Assembly: GCA_934141245.1 (NCBI GenBank)
Contig: CAKPCB010000008.1
Span: 7,679-71,678 of the forward strand
DNA from: an uncultured Bacilli bacterium
Lineage (GTDB): Bacteria; Bacillota_I; Bacilli_A; RF39; UBA660
Reading direction: 5' to 3'
Length of the DNA: 64,000 nucleotides
A program made the position numbers and the translations under genes. The notes below the pieces were generated by a model that saw only the letters and a list, made by a program, of their open reading frames with translations, searched no databases and had not been told where the DNA came from. Shown here in pieces: positions 9,043 to 17,285 of this stretch; the first letter of the stretch is position 1, and every line of letters begins with the position of its first letter.

Positions 9043-9714
9043 CTACATCTCCTTAACAATTCTTCCATCTTCAATTTGAATTATTCTATCAGCACATTTA
9101 GCAATTTCCATATTATGAGTAATCATTATAATAGTTTGTTTATATTCTTTATTAGATTTTTTAAGTAGCTCCATAATTTCATCACTAGACTTTGAATCCA
9201 AGTTTCCAGTTGGTTCATCCGCTAGAATAATAGTTGGATTAGTTATCAAAGCTCTACCAATTGATGTTCTTTGCTGTTGACCACCTGATAATTCATTTGG
9301 TAAATGATTTTTTCTATTTTCTAATCCTAGTAATTTTATTAATTGATTTAAATATTCACTGTCTGCTTTTCTATTGTCTAAATCAAGAGGTAATGTGATA
9401 TTCTCTACTACATTAAGTATAGGTATTAGATTATAAAATTGATAAATTAAGCCTACCTGTCTTCTTCTAAATATAGCTAGTTTATCATCATCATAATTAT
9501 AAATGTTTTTTTCATCAATAAAAACCTTACCAGAAGTTGGGCGATCCACCCCTCCAATTAAATGAAGCAATGTAGATTTACCTGAACCAGATGCACCAAC
9601 TATTGCGACAAATTCCCCTTTTTCTACCGAAAATGATACATCATCAAGTGCAATAACTTTAGTTGTACCACTGCCATAAACTTTTGTAAGATTCTCTACT
9701 CTTAAAATTTCCAT
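9043..9714 (-). CDS. ABC transporter ATP-binding protein (MacB/LolD type)
   Basis: A 223-residue ATPase that should power the permease just downstream. Walker A is GASGSGKST at 40-48, the Q-loop is at about 92 (YQFYN), the signature LSGGQQQR lies at 142-149, Walker B plus the catalytic Glu is ILADEPTG at 163-170, and the H-loop is MITHN near 200. The length is normal for stand-alone ATPases of this class, and there is no membrane segment. Start: GAAGGGAG about 10 bases before the ATG. As first gene of the four-gene block it receives the regulated promoter. Transcription order is ATPase, permease, response regulator, kinase. Confidence 0.95.
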   Translation of the reverse strand: MEILRVENLTKVYGSGTTKVIALDDVSFSVEKGEFVAIVGASGSGKSTLLHLIGGVDRPTSGKVFIDEKNIYNYDDDKLAIFRRRQVGLIYQFYNLIPILNVVENITLPLDLDNRKADSEYLNQLIKLLGLENRKNHLPNELSGGQQQRTSIGRALITNPTIILADEPTGNLDSKSSDEIMELLKKSNKEYKQTIIMITHNMEIAKCADRIIQIEDGRIVKEM

Positions 9715-9740
9715 ATACGTTTCTCCCTTCTTACAACTTC

Positions 9741-9774
9741 ATTATATACTTTCAAAGTTACAACTAAGTTACAA
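9741..9774 (-). promoter_or_regulatory. ABC operon promoter with 11-bp-spaced regulator site
   Basis: On the minus strand the nine bases TTGTAACTT occur twice (9774-9766 and 9763-9755) with an 11-base period, ending 8 bases upstream of a TATAAT -10 (9746-9741). No good -35 exists. A tandem repeat on one helical turn in place of a -35 is the usual arrangement for activation by OmpR/PhoB-type regulators, and such a regulator is encoded in this operon. A third related sequence (AGTTGTAAG) lies between the -10 and the ribosome site. Confidence 0.65.
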
Positions 9775-9835
9775 AAGTGAATTTTAATTTAATTATATCC
9801 TTTATTTACTATTATGAAAACAAATATACATAATA

Positions 9836-9912
9836 AAAAGACCAATTTTACCTAGCCTTTTATACTTCAAATATTATTTTACTTTCCTGATTTGATTACA
9901 ACATGTGTAACT
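9836..9912 (-). repeat. Decayed second copy of the ppdK 3' end (left repeat)
   Basis: Bases 9846-9889 are identical over 44 bp to 11117-11160, which is the ppdK stop codon and downstream terminator region. The match extends, with substitutions, about 10 bp on one side and about 20 bp into the ppdK coding end on the other. Read on the minus strand it encodes a recognisable but mutated PPDK tail ending in IKSGK and stop, where the real gene ends IKAGK and stop. Together the two copies bracket the XRE/KilA-N cassette. Confidence 0.8.
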
Positions 9913-9964
9913 GACAACTTTAAAAAAATTACTGCTAATATTTACTAAATTACTTACTTAATAT

Positions 9965-10789
9965 TTAGCATTTATTTTCTAATTTATATATTACCTTTTC
10001 TTTATTTTTATTAAATATCTCTTTTTCTCTATTTGCTTCTTTATTTAGTAATATTAATCTTTCTTTTTGATTGATACCTTCCTCAATTAGTTTTGCATTT
10101 TGAAATTCAATATTAGATAATATAGCTAATTCAACTGTTGAAGCATAGTCTCTGATATTACCCTTCTTGTTAGGATTATCATCATGCCATTTTTTTGCAC
10201 TTTTTCCAAATAATGCTACATTTAAAATATCCGCTTCTGATGCATAAACATAATTTTTTTGATCATTTGATAATTTAATTGGTAATAAATATTCCTTAAT
10301 GGCATCAGTATGAATTAAATAATTTAATTTTGTTAGCATTCGTTTACCATGCCATTCTAATTGCTCTGATTCTTGAATTTTTAATCTTTGAAATTCTTTG
10401 ATAATATACAATTTGATTTCAGGAGATATCCAAGAAGCAAATTCAAATGCAATATCCCTATGAGCAAATGTTCCACCGCTTTTTGTTGATTTTGTTTTAA
10501 TACCTATTGCATTAAACTCACTAATCCATCTTGTAGGTGACATTGTAAATGAATTTTTACCGGTTTCTGATAGTAGGGGTTCGAAATCGACCCCCCTAAA
10601 TTCAGGATTATTCATTTTCTCCCACAATCCTAAAAATTCAAGAGTTGATCTAGTCCTCATCCAGTTTTTAACTACATCTTTAGGTTCCTTTGAATTTTTA
10701 ATTCTTGCCAAATCTGTTAATGAAATATAATCATTATCTTCAATTCCTGTAATATTGATAGATAGTCCTTTTACTTCTATTTTTTCCAT
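9965..10789 (-). CDS. KilA-N domain protein (phage antirepressor-like)
   Basis: A 274-residue protein. Residues about 5-115 match the KilA-N fold: an N-terminal strand, YISLTDLAR, a WMRTRST(L)EFLGLWE helix, then GGTFAHRDIAFEFASWISPEI, the typical KilA-N closing segment. The C-terminal half is helical and charged, with a KRMLTKLNYLIHTDAIKEYL segment I do not recognise. KilA-N proteins bind DNA and are common as phage antirepressors and in mobile islands. The ATG at 10789 is preferred because AGGGAG lies 8 bases upstream; a GTG at 10798 would overlap the XRE stop by 4 bases. It follows the XRE gene in an operon and sits between two copies of the ppdK 3' end, so it was probably acquired. Effector, antirepressor and defence roles are all possible. 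Confidence 0.8.
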   Translation of the reverse strand: MEKIEVKGLSINITGIEDNDYISLTDLARIKNSKEPKDVVKNWMRTRSTLEFLGLWEKMNNPEFRGVDFEPLLSETGKNSFTMSPTRWISEFNAIGIKTKSTKSGGTFAHRDIAFEFASWISPEIKLYIIKEFQRLKIQESEQLEWHGKRMLTKLNYLIHTDAIKEYLLPIKLSNDQKNYVYASEADILNVALFGKSAKKWHDDNPNKKGNIRDYASTVELAILSNIEFQNAKLIEEGINQKERLILLNKEANREKEIFNKNKEKVIYKLENKC

Positions 10790-10794
10790 CGTAT

Positions 10795-11043
10795 TCACTC
10801 CCTATCTTCATCAATTTTTGAAATTCTAATGGTATATCCCAATGGGCCTAATATCTTAAATAAGCTCTTAATATTAGGTGGATATATACCTGCTTCTATT
10901 TTAGCAATTTTATCTCTTAACACATTGGATTTTTTTGCCATTTGTGCTTGAGTTAATCCGAGTTTATGTCTTAGCTTTATAAATTCAAAAATAAATTCTT
11001 GATTTAATTTTTCTTCACTTATAAATTCTTCTATTCTATCCAT
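10795..11043 (-). CDS. XRE-family HTH regulator, HigA-like
   Basis: An 82-residue protein with one Cro/CI-type helix-turn-helix at about 26-60 (LGLTQAQMAKKSNVLRDKIAKIEAG) and a C-terminal tail ending LGYTIRIS, typical of HigA-like antitoxins. It is first in a two-gene operon with the KilA-N gene. A perfect 8-bp inverted repeat covers the -35 of its own promoter, which fits autorepression. The pairing resembles a phage switch or a toxin-antitoxin arrangement, but no toxin fold is recognised in the partner. The leader is only about 12 bases long and the ribosome site (GGGTG) is modest. Confidence 0.82.
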   Translation of the reverse strand: MDRIEEFISEEKLNQEFIFEFIKLRHKLGLTQAQMAKKSNVLRDKIAKIEAGIYPPNIKSLFKILGPLGYTIRISKIDEDRE

Positions 11044-11061
11044 CGTTCAACACCCACAACA

Positions 11062-11092
11062 ATTATATCATTGCTGTTGCGTTTACGCAACA
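11062..11092 (-). promoter_or_regulatory. XRE/KilA-N promoter with palindromic operator
   Basis: On the minus strand TTGCGT (11090-11085), a 17-base spacer and TATAAT (11067-11062) form a good promoter. The -35 lies inside a perfect inverted repeat, TGTTGCGT-AA-ACGCAACA (11075-11092). A regulator bound there would block RNA polymerase, consistent with autorepression by the XRE protein. Confidence 0.72.
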
Positions 11093-11102
11093 TTTATATT
11101 GA

Positions 11103-11131
11103 TAAAAAAAGACCAGTTTTACCTAGCCTTT
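11103..11131 (-). terminator. Intrinsic terminator of ppdK
   Basis: Minus-strand stem AAAGGCTAG / CTGGTCTTT (including two G-U pairs) around a GTAAAA loop, followed by a run of T. It starts about 20 bases after the ppdK stop. The copy at 9836-9870 is the same hairpin with one changed stem base. Confidence 0.7.
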
Positions 11132-11182
11132 TATACTTCAAATATTATTTTACTTTCCTGCTTTGATTGCAGCTTGTGCAGC
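11106..11182 (-). repeat. Intact ppdK 3' end (right repeat of the pair)
   Basis: This is the functional partner of the decayed repeat at 9836-9912. The shared 44-bp identical core is 11117-11160 and spans the last codons, stop and upstream half of the terminator of ppdK. The XRE and KilA-N genes lie exactly between the two copies. Confidence 0.75.
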
Positions 11183-13774
11183 AGCAAGTCTAGCTATTGG
11201 AACTCTAAATGGTGAACAAGACACATAATCAAGTCCAATCTTGTTACAGAATTCAACACTTGATGGATCTCCACCATGTTCTCCACAAATACCAATATGT
11301 AATTTTGGATTAACTGGTTTTCCAAGTTTTACAGCAGTTTCCATTAATTTTCCAACACCATCTTGATCAAGTTTAGCAAATGGATCGTTTTCGAAAATCT
11401 TATTATCATAGTAAGAATTTAAGAATTTACCAGCATCGTCTCTTGAAAATCCAAATGTCATTTGAGTTAAGTCGTTTGTACCAAAGCAGAAGAAGTCAGC
11501 TTCTTTAGCTATTTCATCAGCGGTTAAAGCAGCTCTTGGAATTTCTATCATAGTACCAACCTCGTATTCTAAGTCAATACCAGCAGCTTTAATTTCTGCA
11601 TCAGCAGTTTCAACTACTACATTCTTAACAAATTTTAATTCTTTAACTTCACAAACAAGTGGAATCATTATTTCTGGTTTAATATTCCAATCTGGATGTG
11701 CTTTTTTAACATTAATTGCAGCACGAATTACAGCTTTAGTTTGCATTTTAGCTATTTCTGGATAAGTTACAGCTAAACGGCATCCTCTGTGTCCCATCAT
11801 TGGGTTAAATTCATGTAAAGATGCAATTAAGTTTTTAATATATTCAACACTCTTACCTTGTGTATCAGCAAGTTTTTTGATATCAGCTTCTTCAGTTGGA
11901 ACGAACTCATGTAGAGGTGGATCCAAGAATCTTATTGTAACTGGATATCCTTCTAGTGCTTCATATAATTTTTCAAAGTCACCTTGTTGGTAAGGTAAAA
12001 TCTTATCAAGGGCAGCTTCTCTTTCTTCAACACTGTCAGAACAAATCATTTCTCTAAATGCAGCAATTCTATCTGCTTCAAAGAACATATGCTCTGTACG
12101 GCAAAGACCAATTCCTTCTGCGCCAAGTTCTTTTGCTTTTTTTGCATCAGCAGGTGTATCAGCATTAGTTCTAACTTTTAATGTTCTGAATTTATCAGCC
12201 CATTCCATAACTCTACCAAATTCTCCAGCGATTTTAGCATCAACTGTAGGAATAATTCCATCATATATATTACCAGTAGAACCATCTATTGAGATATAAT
12301 CTCCTTCATGATAAGTTTTACCAGCAAGAGTAAATTTCTTATTTTCTTCATCCATTGCGATATCCCCGCAACCAGATACACAGCAAGTACCCATACCACG
12401 AGCAACAACAGCAGCGTGACTTGTCATTCCTCCACGAACAGTTAAGATACCTTGGCTAGCTTTCATACCAGTAATATCTTCTGGAGAAGTTTCAAGTCTA
12501 ACAAGTACAACTTTTTCTCCTCTTGCATTCCACTCTTCTGCGTCTTCTGCAGTAAATACGATTTTACCACAAGCAGCTCCTGGAGATGCTCCTAAACCTT
12601 TACCAGCAGGTACAGCCTTTTTAAGTGCAGCAGCATCAAATTGTGGATGTAGTAATGTGTCTAAGTTACGAGGATCAATCATAGCTACAGCTTCTTCCTC
12701 TGTTCTCATACCTTCATCAACTAAATCACAAGCAATTTTTAAAGCAGCTTGAGCTGTTCTCTTACCATTTCTTGTTTGTAACATATAAAGTTTACCATGT
12801 TCAACAGTAAATTCCATATCTTGCATATCTCTGTAATGAGATTCAAGTGTTTCACAAACTTTTTTGAATTCTTTAAATGCTTCTGGAAATTTTTGTTCCA
12901 TTTCAGCAATATGCATTGGAGTTCTAACACCAGCAACAACGTCTTCACCTTGTGCATTAGTTAAGAATTCTCCGAATAATCCTTTTTCACCTGTTGCTGG
13001 GTCACGAGTAAATGCAACACCAGTACCACAGTCATCTCCCATGTTACCAAAAGCCATTGCTTGTACGTTTACAGCAGTTCCCCATGAATAAGGAATATCA
13101 TTATCTCTTCTGTAAACATTAGCTCTTGGGTTATCCCATGAACGGAATACTGCTTTAATAGCACCCATTAATTGTTCTTTTGGATCAGTTGGGAAATCAG
13201 TTCCTATTTTTTCCTTATATTCAGCTTTGAATTGATTTGCTAATTCTTTTAAATCATCAGCATCAAGTTCAATATCTTGAGTAACTCCTTTTTTAGCTTT
13301 CATCTCATCGATAAGTTGTTCAAAATATTTTTTACCAACTTCCATAACTACATCAGAATACATTTGGATAAATCTTCTGTAGCAGTCCCAAGCCCAACGT
13401 GGATTATTTGATTTTTCTGCTATTACATTAACAACATCTTCATTAAGACCTAAGTTAAGAATAGTATCCATCATACCAGGCATAGATGCTCTAGCACCAC
13501 TTCTTACAGAAACTAATAATGGATTTTCCTTATCTCCAAATTTCTTTCCTGTAATTTCTTCCATTTTTCCAATATACTCATTAATTTGAGATTGAATTTC
13601 TTCATTAATCTCTCTACCATCTTCATAGTATTGAGTACAAGCTTCAGTAGTGATAGTAAAACCTTGAGGTACTGGTAAACCAATATTAGTCATTTCTGCT
13701 AAGTTAGCACCTTTACCACCAAGAAGGTTTCTCATATCAGCATTACCTTCACTGAATAAATATACATATTTCAT
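11150..13774 (-). CDS. ppdK: Pyruvate, phosphate dikinase
   Basis: An 874-residue enzyme interconverting pyruvate, ATP and phosphate with phosphoenolpyruvate, AMP and pyrophosphate. It works in the cytosol at the bottom of glycolysis or in gluconeogenesis. The length equals that of the well-studied clostridial enzyme. The N-terminal nucleotide-binding domain starts with GGKGANLAEM. The central swivelling domain carries the phosphohistidine motif GGMTSHAAVVARGMG (His near 455). The C-terminal PEP/pyruvate barrel shows GLCRTEHMFF and the catalytic Cys region GICGEHGGDP. Start: AAGGAAGGAG lies 12 bases before the ATG. It is monocistronic, with its own promoter, a palindrome over the promoter spacer and a terminator. 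Its 3' end has been used as, or duplicated by, an insertion site. Confidence 0.98.
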   Translation of the reverse strand: MKYVYLFSEGNADMRNLLGGKGANLAEMTNIGLPVPQGFTITTEACTQYYEDGREINEEIQSQINEYIGKMEEITGKKFGDKENPLLVSVRSGARASMPGMMDTILNLGLNEDVVNVIAEKSNNPRWAWDCYRRFIQMYSDVVMEVGKKYFEQLIDEMKAKKGVTQDIELDADDLKELANQFKAEYKEKIGTDFPTDPKEQLMGAIKAVFRSWDNPRANVYRRDNDIPYSWGTAVNVQAMAFGNMGDDCGTGVAFTRDPATGEKGLFGEFLTNAQGEDVVAGVRTPMHIAEMEQKFPEAFKEFKKVCETLESHYRDMQDMEFTVEHGKLYMLQTRNGKRTAQAALKIACDLVDEGMRTEEEAVAMIDPRNLDTLLHPQFDAAALKKAVPAGKGLGASPGAACGKIVFTAEDAEEWNARGEKVVLVRLETSPEDITGMKASQGILTVRGGMTSHAAVVARGMGTCCVSGCGDIAMDEENKKFTLAGKTYHEGDYISIDGSTGNIYDGIIPTVDAKIAGEFGRVMEWADKFRTLKVRTNADTPADAKKAKELGAEGIGLCRTEHMFFEADRIAAFREMICSDSVEEREAALDKILPYQQGDFEKLYEALEGYPVTIRFLDPPLHEFVPTEEADIKKLADTQGKSVEYIKNLIASLHEFNPMMGHRGCRLAVTYPEIAKMQTKAVIRAAINVKKAHPDWNIKPEIMIPLVCEVKELKFVKNVVVETADAEIKAAGIDLEYEVGTMIEIPRAALTADEIAKEADFFCFGTNDLTQMTFGFSRDDAGKFLNSYYDNKIFENDPFAKLDQDGVGKLMETAVKLGKPVNPKLHIGICGEHGGDPSSVEFCNKIGLDYVSCSPFRVPIARLAAAQAAIKAGK

Positions 13775-13806
13775 GTCTATATCTTGCTCCTTCCTTCACG
13801 TTGTTT

Positions 13807-13833
13807 ATTATAACATAATTACGAGTCGTAATT
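13807..13833 (-). promoter_or_regulatory. ppdK promoter with palindromic operator
   Basis: A TATAAT -10 (13812-13807, minus strand) with a poor -35. The spacer holds a perfect inverted repeat, AATTACGA-C-TCGTAATT (13817-13833). A dimeric regulator bound there would sit between -35 and -10. The regulator is not identifiable from this window. Confidence 0.55.
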
Positions 13834-13937
13834 AAAGAGATTTTACTATTTTTTTTATTTCTTTAATCTATATTTAATATAACTTTACATTATATAGGAA
13901 CAAAACAAAAAAATATGACAAACATAACAAATATAGA

Positions 13938-13966
13938 TAGACTTTTATAATTTAGAATGCTACAAT
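13938..13966 (+). promoter_or_regulatory. Candidate promoter of the Asn-rich anchored protein gene
   Basis: TAGACT (13938-13943), 17 bases, TACAAT (13961-13966), ending 21 bases before the start codon, with an AGGAGG ribosome site in between. The hexamers are imperfect. Confidence 0.45.
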
Positions 13967-13987
13967 TAGATTATAATAGGAGGAAAT

Positions 13988-14857
13988 ATGGAAATTGAAA
14001 AAAAGAATTCAAAAGGTATAATTGTTTTGATAATACTTTTAATCTTAATTATATTTGGTTTAATTGGTCATATATGTTATGACAAATTTTACACAAATAC
14101 AAATAATAGCAATAATAATAATAATAATTCAAACAATTATAATAGTAATGAAACTATTTCGATTGATTCAGAGGTTGTAACTAATGCTATGAAAATATTA
14201 AAAAACATATATATTTCAAATGATGATCTTTATAGCAAGAATAGTTATAATATATCAGAAATATCAAATTATGATTTAGTAGCAACTGCACTAAAAAATA
14301 TTGATAAAAGCTATATAGTTTCAGTTTGTGATGCTGATAACCCTAAAAAAACAGTATCATTTGAAGTATTAAATTCTGCTTTAAACAAATATGTCTTAAA
14401 TCAAACAATCACAGTAAATACAATAAAATCACTTAAAAATAAGCCTTCATACTCAACACAATATGAGGTTTATGACACAGGCATTAATATAAAGGAAGAT
14501 GGATTAGAACTACATGGTTCATGTGGAAAAACATTTCAAGCTGATGATTATATAAACAAAAAAGTTATCAGTGCTGAAAAAAATAATGATTATCTATATA
14601 TTTATGAAAAACAAGCATTTGCAAAATATACTGATGCAGGAACAGTTGATTCTCCTGCAGTAAATTACTATAAAGATTACAATAAAACAACACTTTTGGA
14701 AAAAAATTTAGATAGTATTGAATTTATTAATCAAAATGATAATAACACTAATAAAAATGTTACGCCAAAATGGGAATTATATAATACATATAAGTATACC
14801 CTAAAAAAAATAAATAATAATTATTATTTTGAAAGCTTTGAAATAACAAATAAGTAA
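13988..14857 (+). CDS. N-terminally anchored exported protein with Asn-rich linker
   Basis: A 289-residue protein with a short basic N-terminus, one hydrophobic segment at about 11-30, then a low-complexity linker of Asn and Ser (about 36-55). The rest (60-289) has alternating polar and hydrophobic residues, suggesting a beta-rich extracellular domain. Two cysteines (in SVCDAD and HGSCGKT) could form a disulfide. I recognise no family. AGGAGG lies 6 bases before the ATG. It is a single gene with its own promoter and terminator, divergent from ppdK. The linker pattern is typical of anchored surface proteins. Confidence 0.75.
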   Translation: MEIEKKNSKGIIVLIILLILIIFGLIGHICYDKFYTNTNNSNNNNNNSNNYNSNETISIDSEVVTNAMKILKNIYISNDDLYSKNSYNISEISNYDLVATALKNIDKSYIVSVCDADNPKKTVSFEVLNSALNKYVLNQTITVNTIKSLKNKPSYSTQYEVYDTGINIKEDGLELHGSCGKTFQADDYINKKVISAEKNNDYLYIYEKQAFAKYTDAGTVDSPAVNYYKDYNKTTLLEKNLDSIEFINQNDNNTNKNVTPKWELYNTYKYTLKKINNNYYFESFEITNK

Positions 14858-14861
14858 ACTA

Positions 14862-14893
14862 AAAAAATGGTTCATAAAACGAATCATTTTTTA
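14862..14893 (+). terminator. Intrinsic terminator after the anchored protein gene
   Basis: Stem AAATGGTTC / GAATCATTT with one G-U pair and a 7-base loop, followed by a T run. The A run in front would let it also work for the convergent tspO gene. Confidence 0.75.
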
Positions 14894-14933
14894 TTGTTTT
14901 ATTTTAAATATGTCTTAAAAATGTATAATAATA

Positions 14934-15401
14934 CTAATTTAAAACTGCTATCATCAAATTCAAATATCCAGCAAAGCTAACCCATATGATATAAGGTATA
15001 AGTAGATACGCAGAAGTTTTATTAATATCTTTAAATTTCAAAAATGTAATCCATATTGAAAGTAGTAATATTAACAACCAAATAAATGAAAATGTAAAGA
15101 ACTTAAATCTAAAAAATATTATTGACCACATAAAATTCAAAAACAACTGAAAATAGTACCAAAACTTTACATTATCATCTACATAATTATTATCGCGTTT
15201 TATTAAATAATAAGATAATCCCATTAGAATAAATAATATTGACCATACAATTCCAAACACATAACCCGGTGGAGACAATACTGGCTTATTAAGCAAATTA
15301 TAAGTATCTGAAAAATTTCCACTTATTAATGCACTAAGTCCTCCTACTATTAGGGGAAATAATAGATAAAATGCTTTTTCTATCTTTTTCAAAATCATCA
15401 C
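14934..15401 (-). CDS. tspO: TspO/MBR family membrane protein
   Basis: A 155-residue protein with five membrane segments, the standard TspO length and topology. Family hallmarks are NKPVLSPPGYVFGIVW in the first loop and second helix, GLSYYLI, and FLNFMWSIIFF in the third or fourth helix. TspO proteins bind porphyrins and other hydrophobic ligands and are linked to oxidative stress responses. The first codon is GTG overlapping the AGGTG ribosome site, so a TTG four codons in (before KKIEKAF) may be the real start. The metal ATPase gene lies directly upstream in the same direction with a 39-base gap, so the two may be co-transcribed. Confidence 0.88.
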   Translation of the reverse strand: MMILKKIEKAFYLLFPLIVGGLSALISGNFSDTYNLLNKPVLSPPGYVFGIVWSILFILMGLSYYLIKRDNNYVDDNVKFWYYFQLFLNFMWSIIFFRFKFFTFSFIWLLILLLSIWITFLKFKDINKTSAYLLIPYIIWVSFAGYLNLMIAVLN

Positions 15402-15440
15402 CTATTATTATTTATTCCCAAAATAATAGTTTTATAACAC

Positions 15441-17285
15441 CTAAATCTTTTTCTTCATTATTCTAAGCACATTTAAAACAGATAAAAGTGTTACACCAAC
15501 ATCTGAAAAAACAGCCATCAACATATTTGTTATTCCTAGAAAAGATAAAATTAATATTAACACTTTAAACACAAGTGCAAAAACTATATTAAATGTTATT
15601 ATTTTTTTACACATCTTAGAGATTTTAATTGATTTTACTATATTTGATAAATCATCCTTCATAAGTACTACATCACTTGCTTCAATTGCAGCATCACTAC
15701 CTATTCCACCCATGGAATAACCTATATCAGATAGTTTTATAACCGGTGCATCATTTATTCCATCCCCAACAAATGCAGTAAAGTTTTCTTTCTTTATTTC
15801 ATTTAGCTTTTCTACTTTTTCATTAGGTAAAAGATTAGAGTAATAATCATTTATTTTGACCTCATTGCCGACTTTTTTAACTATTTCAATATCATCCCCA
15901 GATAACATAGTAACTTTGTCTATTCCCACCAAACTCAATTGTTCAACTAAATCATATGCTTCTTTTTTTATTATATCAGTAATTAAAATATGTCCTAAAT
16001 ACTCATTGTTTTTAGCTATATATATAACCGTTCCAATTTCATTGTTATGAACTTGTGCTTTTATATTATTTTCACTTAAGTACTTAAATGAACCTACAAT
16101 ATATTTGTCTTTATTTATCTTACAACTAACACCATATCCAGATTTTTCATTAAAATCTTTTATTTTATTTTTATCTATATCTTTATCATATTTTTTTATT
16201 ATTGCTTTTGCAATTGGATGATTTGAATAAAATTCACAATATGCAGCAATTTCTAAAAGTTTATCTTTTTCTACACCTTTAGTATTACAAACTTTATTAA
16301 CTTCAAAATTTCCGTGAGTAATAGTTCCTGTTTTATCAAAAACAATAGCTTTTATCTTAGATAAATGATCTAATTCATTACTACCCTTTATTAATATTCC
16401 TTCCTTACTTGCTCTACCTATTCCACAAAAGAATCCTAGTGGAACTGAAACAACCAATGCACAAGGACATGATATTACTAAAAATTCTAATGATTTATAT
16501 ATCCAATCATTAAATTCATATCCTAAAATAACTGGAATTAGTGTTATTAGTATAGAAAGCAAAACAACTATTGGTGTATATATTCTAGAAAATCTTGTAA
16601 TAAATTTTTCAGTATTAGTTTTTTTATCATTTGACTTTTCTATTATATCTATTATTTTACTAGCAGTTGATGTTTCAAATTCACTAGTTGACTTAACTTC
16701 TATCACACTATCAACATTTAATGTACCACTAAGTACAGAATCGCCAACTTTTACATGTTTTGGTATAGATTCTCCTGTTAGAGAGGATGAATCTATATTT
16801 GTATTTCCATCAACTATAACACCATCAAGAGGTACTTTTTCACCCGGTTTTACTACAAATATACTATCTAACTTTACATCTTTAATGTCTACTTTCTTAA
16901 TTTTATTATTTACTTTCAAATAAACATAATCACTTCTTAAATCCATCAACTCAGTAATAGATTTTTTTGAATTGTCAACAGCTAAATCAGATATATATTC
17001 ACCTAATTCAAATAAAAGCATTACAATAATTGCTTCCTGATATTCATTTATAAAAAACGCTCCAACAGTTGCAATAATCATAAGTAGATTTTCATCAAAA
17101 ATTTCACCTTTCAAAGCATTTTTAAAAGCATCAATAAATACTTCATATGAAACTATTAAATAACTAAGTATTAAAACAATTAAATAAAATATCTTATAAT
17201 CTTTTATAAAAAATGAAAAAACAAATAATATAAAGCTAATAATAATTTTAACTAAATCTTCATTTATTTTGAATTTTTTTATCAT
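15441..17285 (-). CDS. P1B-type heavy-metal ATPase (CadA/ZntA-like) without HMA domain
   Basis: A 614-residue metal-exporting ATPase. The phosphatase motif TGES is at 170-173, the metal-site CPC at 273-275 in the membrane, the phosphorylated Asp 317 in DKTGT, the HP motif at 356-357 and the hinge GDGINDAP near 505. The last membrane pair ends with a KxxD-like region, and the CPC-plus-C-terminal pattern fits Zn/Cd/Co exporters rather than copper pumps. The N-terminus enters the membrane within 20 residues, so the usual cytosolic HMA metal-binding domain is missing. The start codon overlaps the ArsR stop by 4 bases, giving tight coupling. It should protect against zinc, cadmium or cobalt excess. 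Confidence 0.93.
   Translation of the reverse strand: MIKKFKINEDLVKIIISFILFVFSFFIKDYKIFYLIVLILSYLIVSYEVFIDAFKNALKGEIFDENLLMIIATVGAFFINEYQEAIIVMLLFELGEYISDLAVDNSKKSITELMDLRSDYVYLKVNNKIKKVDIKDVKLDSIFVVKPGEKVPLDGVIVDGNTNIDSSSLTGESIPKHVKVGDSVLSGTLNVDSVIEVKSTSEFETSTASKIIDIIEKSNDKKTNTEKFITRFSRIYTPIVVLLSILITLIPVILGYEFNDWIYKSLEFLVISCPCALVVSVPLGFFCGIGRASKEGILIKGSNELDHLSKIKAIVFDKTGTITHGNFEVNKVCNTKGVEKDKLLEIAAYCEFYSNHPIAKAIIKKYDKDIDKNKIKDFNEKSGYGVSCKINKDKYIVGSFKYLSENNIKAQVHNNEIGTVIYIAKNNEYLGHILITDIIKKEAYDLVEQLSLVGIDKVTMLSGDDIEIVKKVGNEVKINDYYSNLLPNEKVEKLNEIKKENFTAFVGDGINDAPVIKLSDIGYSMGGIGSDAAIEASDVVLMKDDLSNIVKSIKISKMCKKIITFNIVFALVFKVLILILSFLGITNMLMAVFSDVGVTLLSVLNVLRIMKKKI

Noticed and set aside
12739..12957. 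Small ORF in a second minus-strand frame of ppdK
   Set aside because: Lies entirely inside ppdK in another frame, and no start signal.
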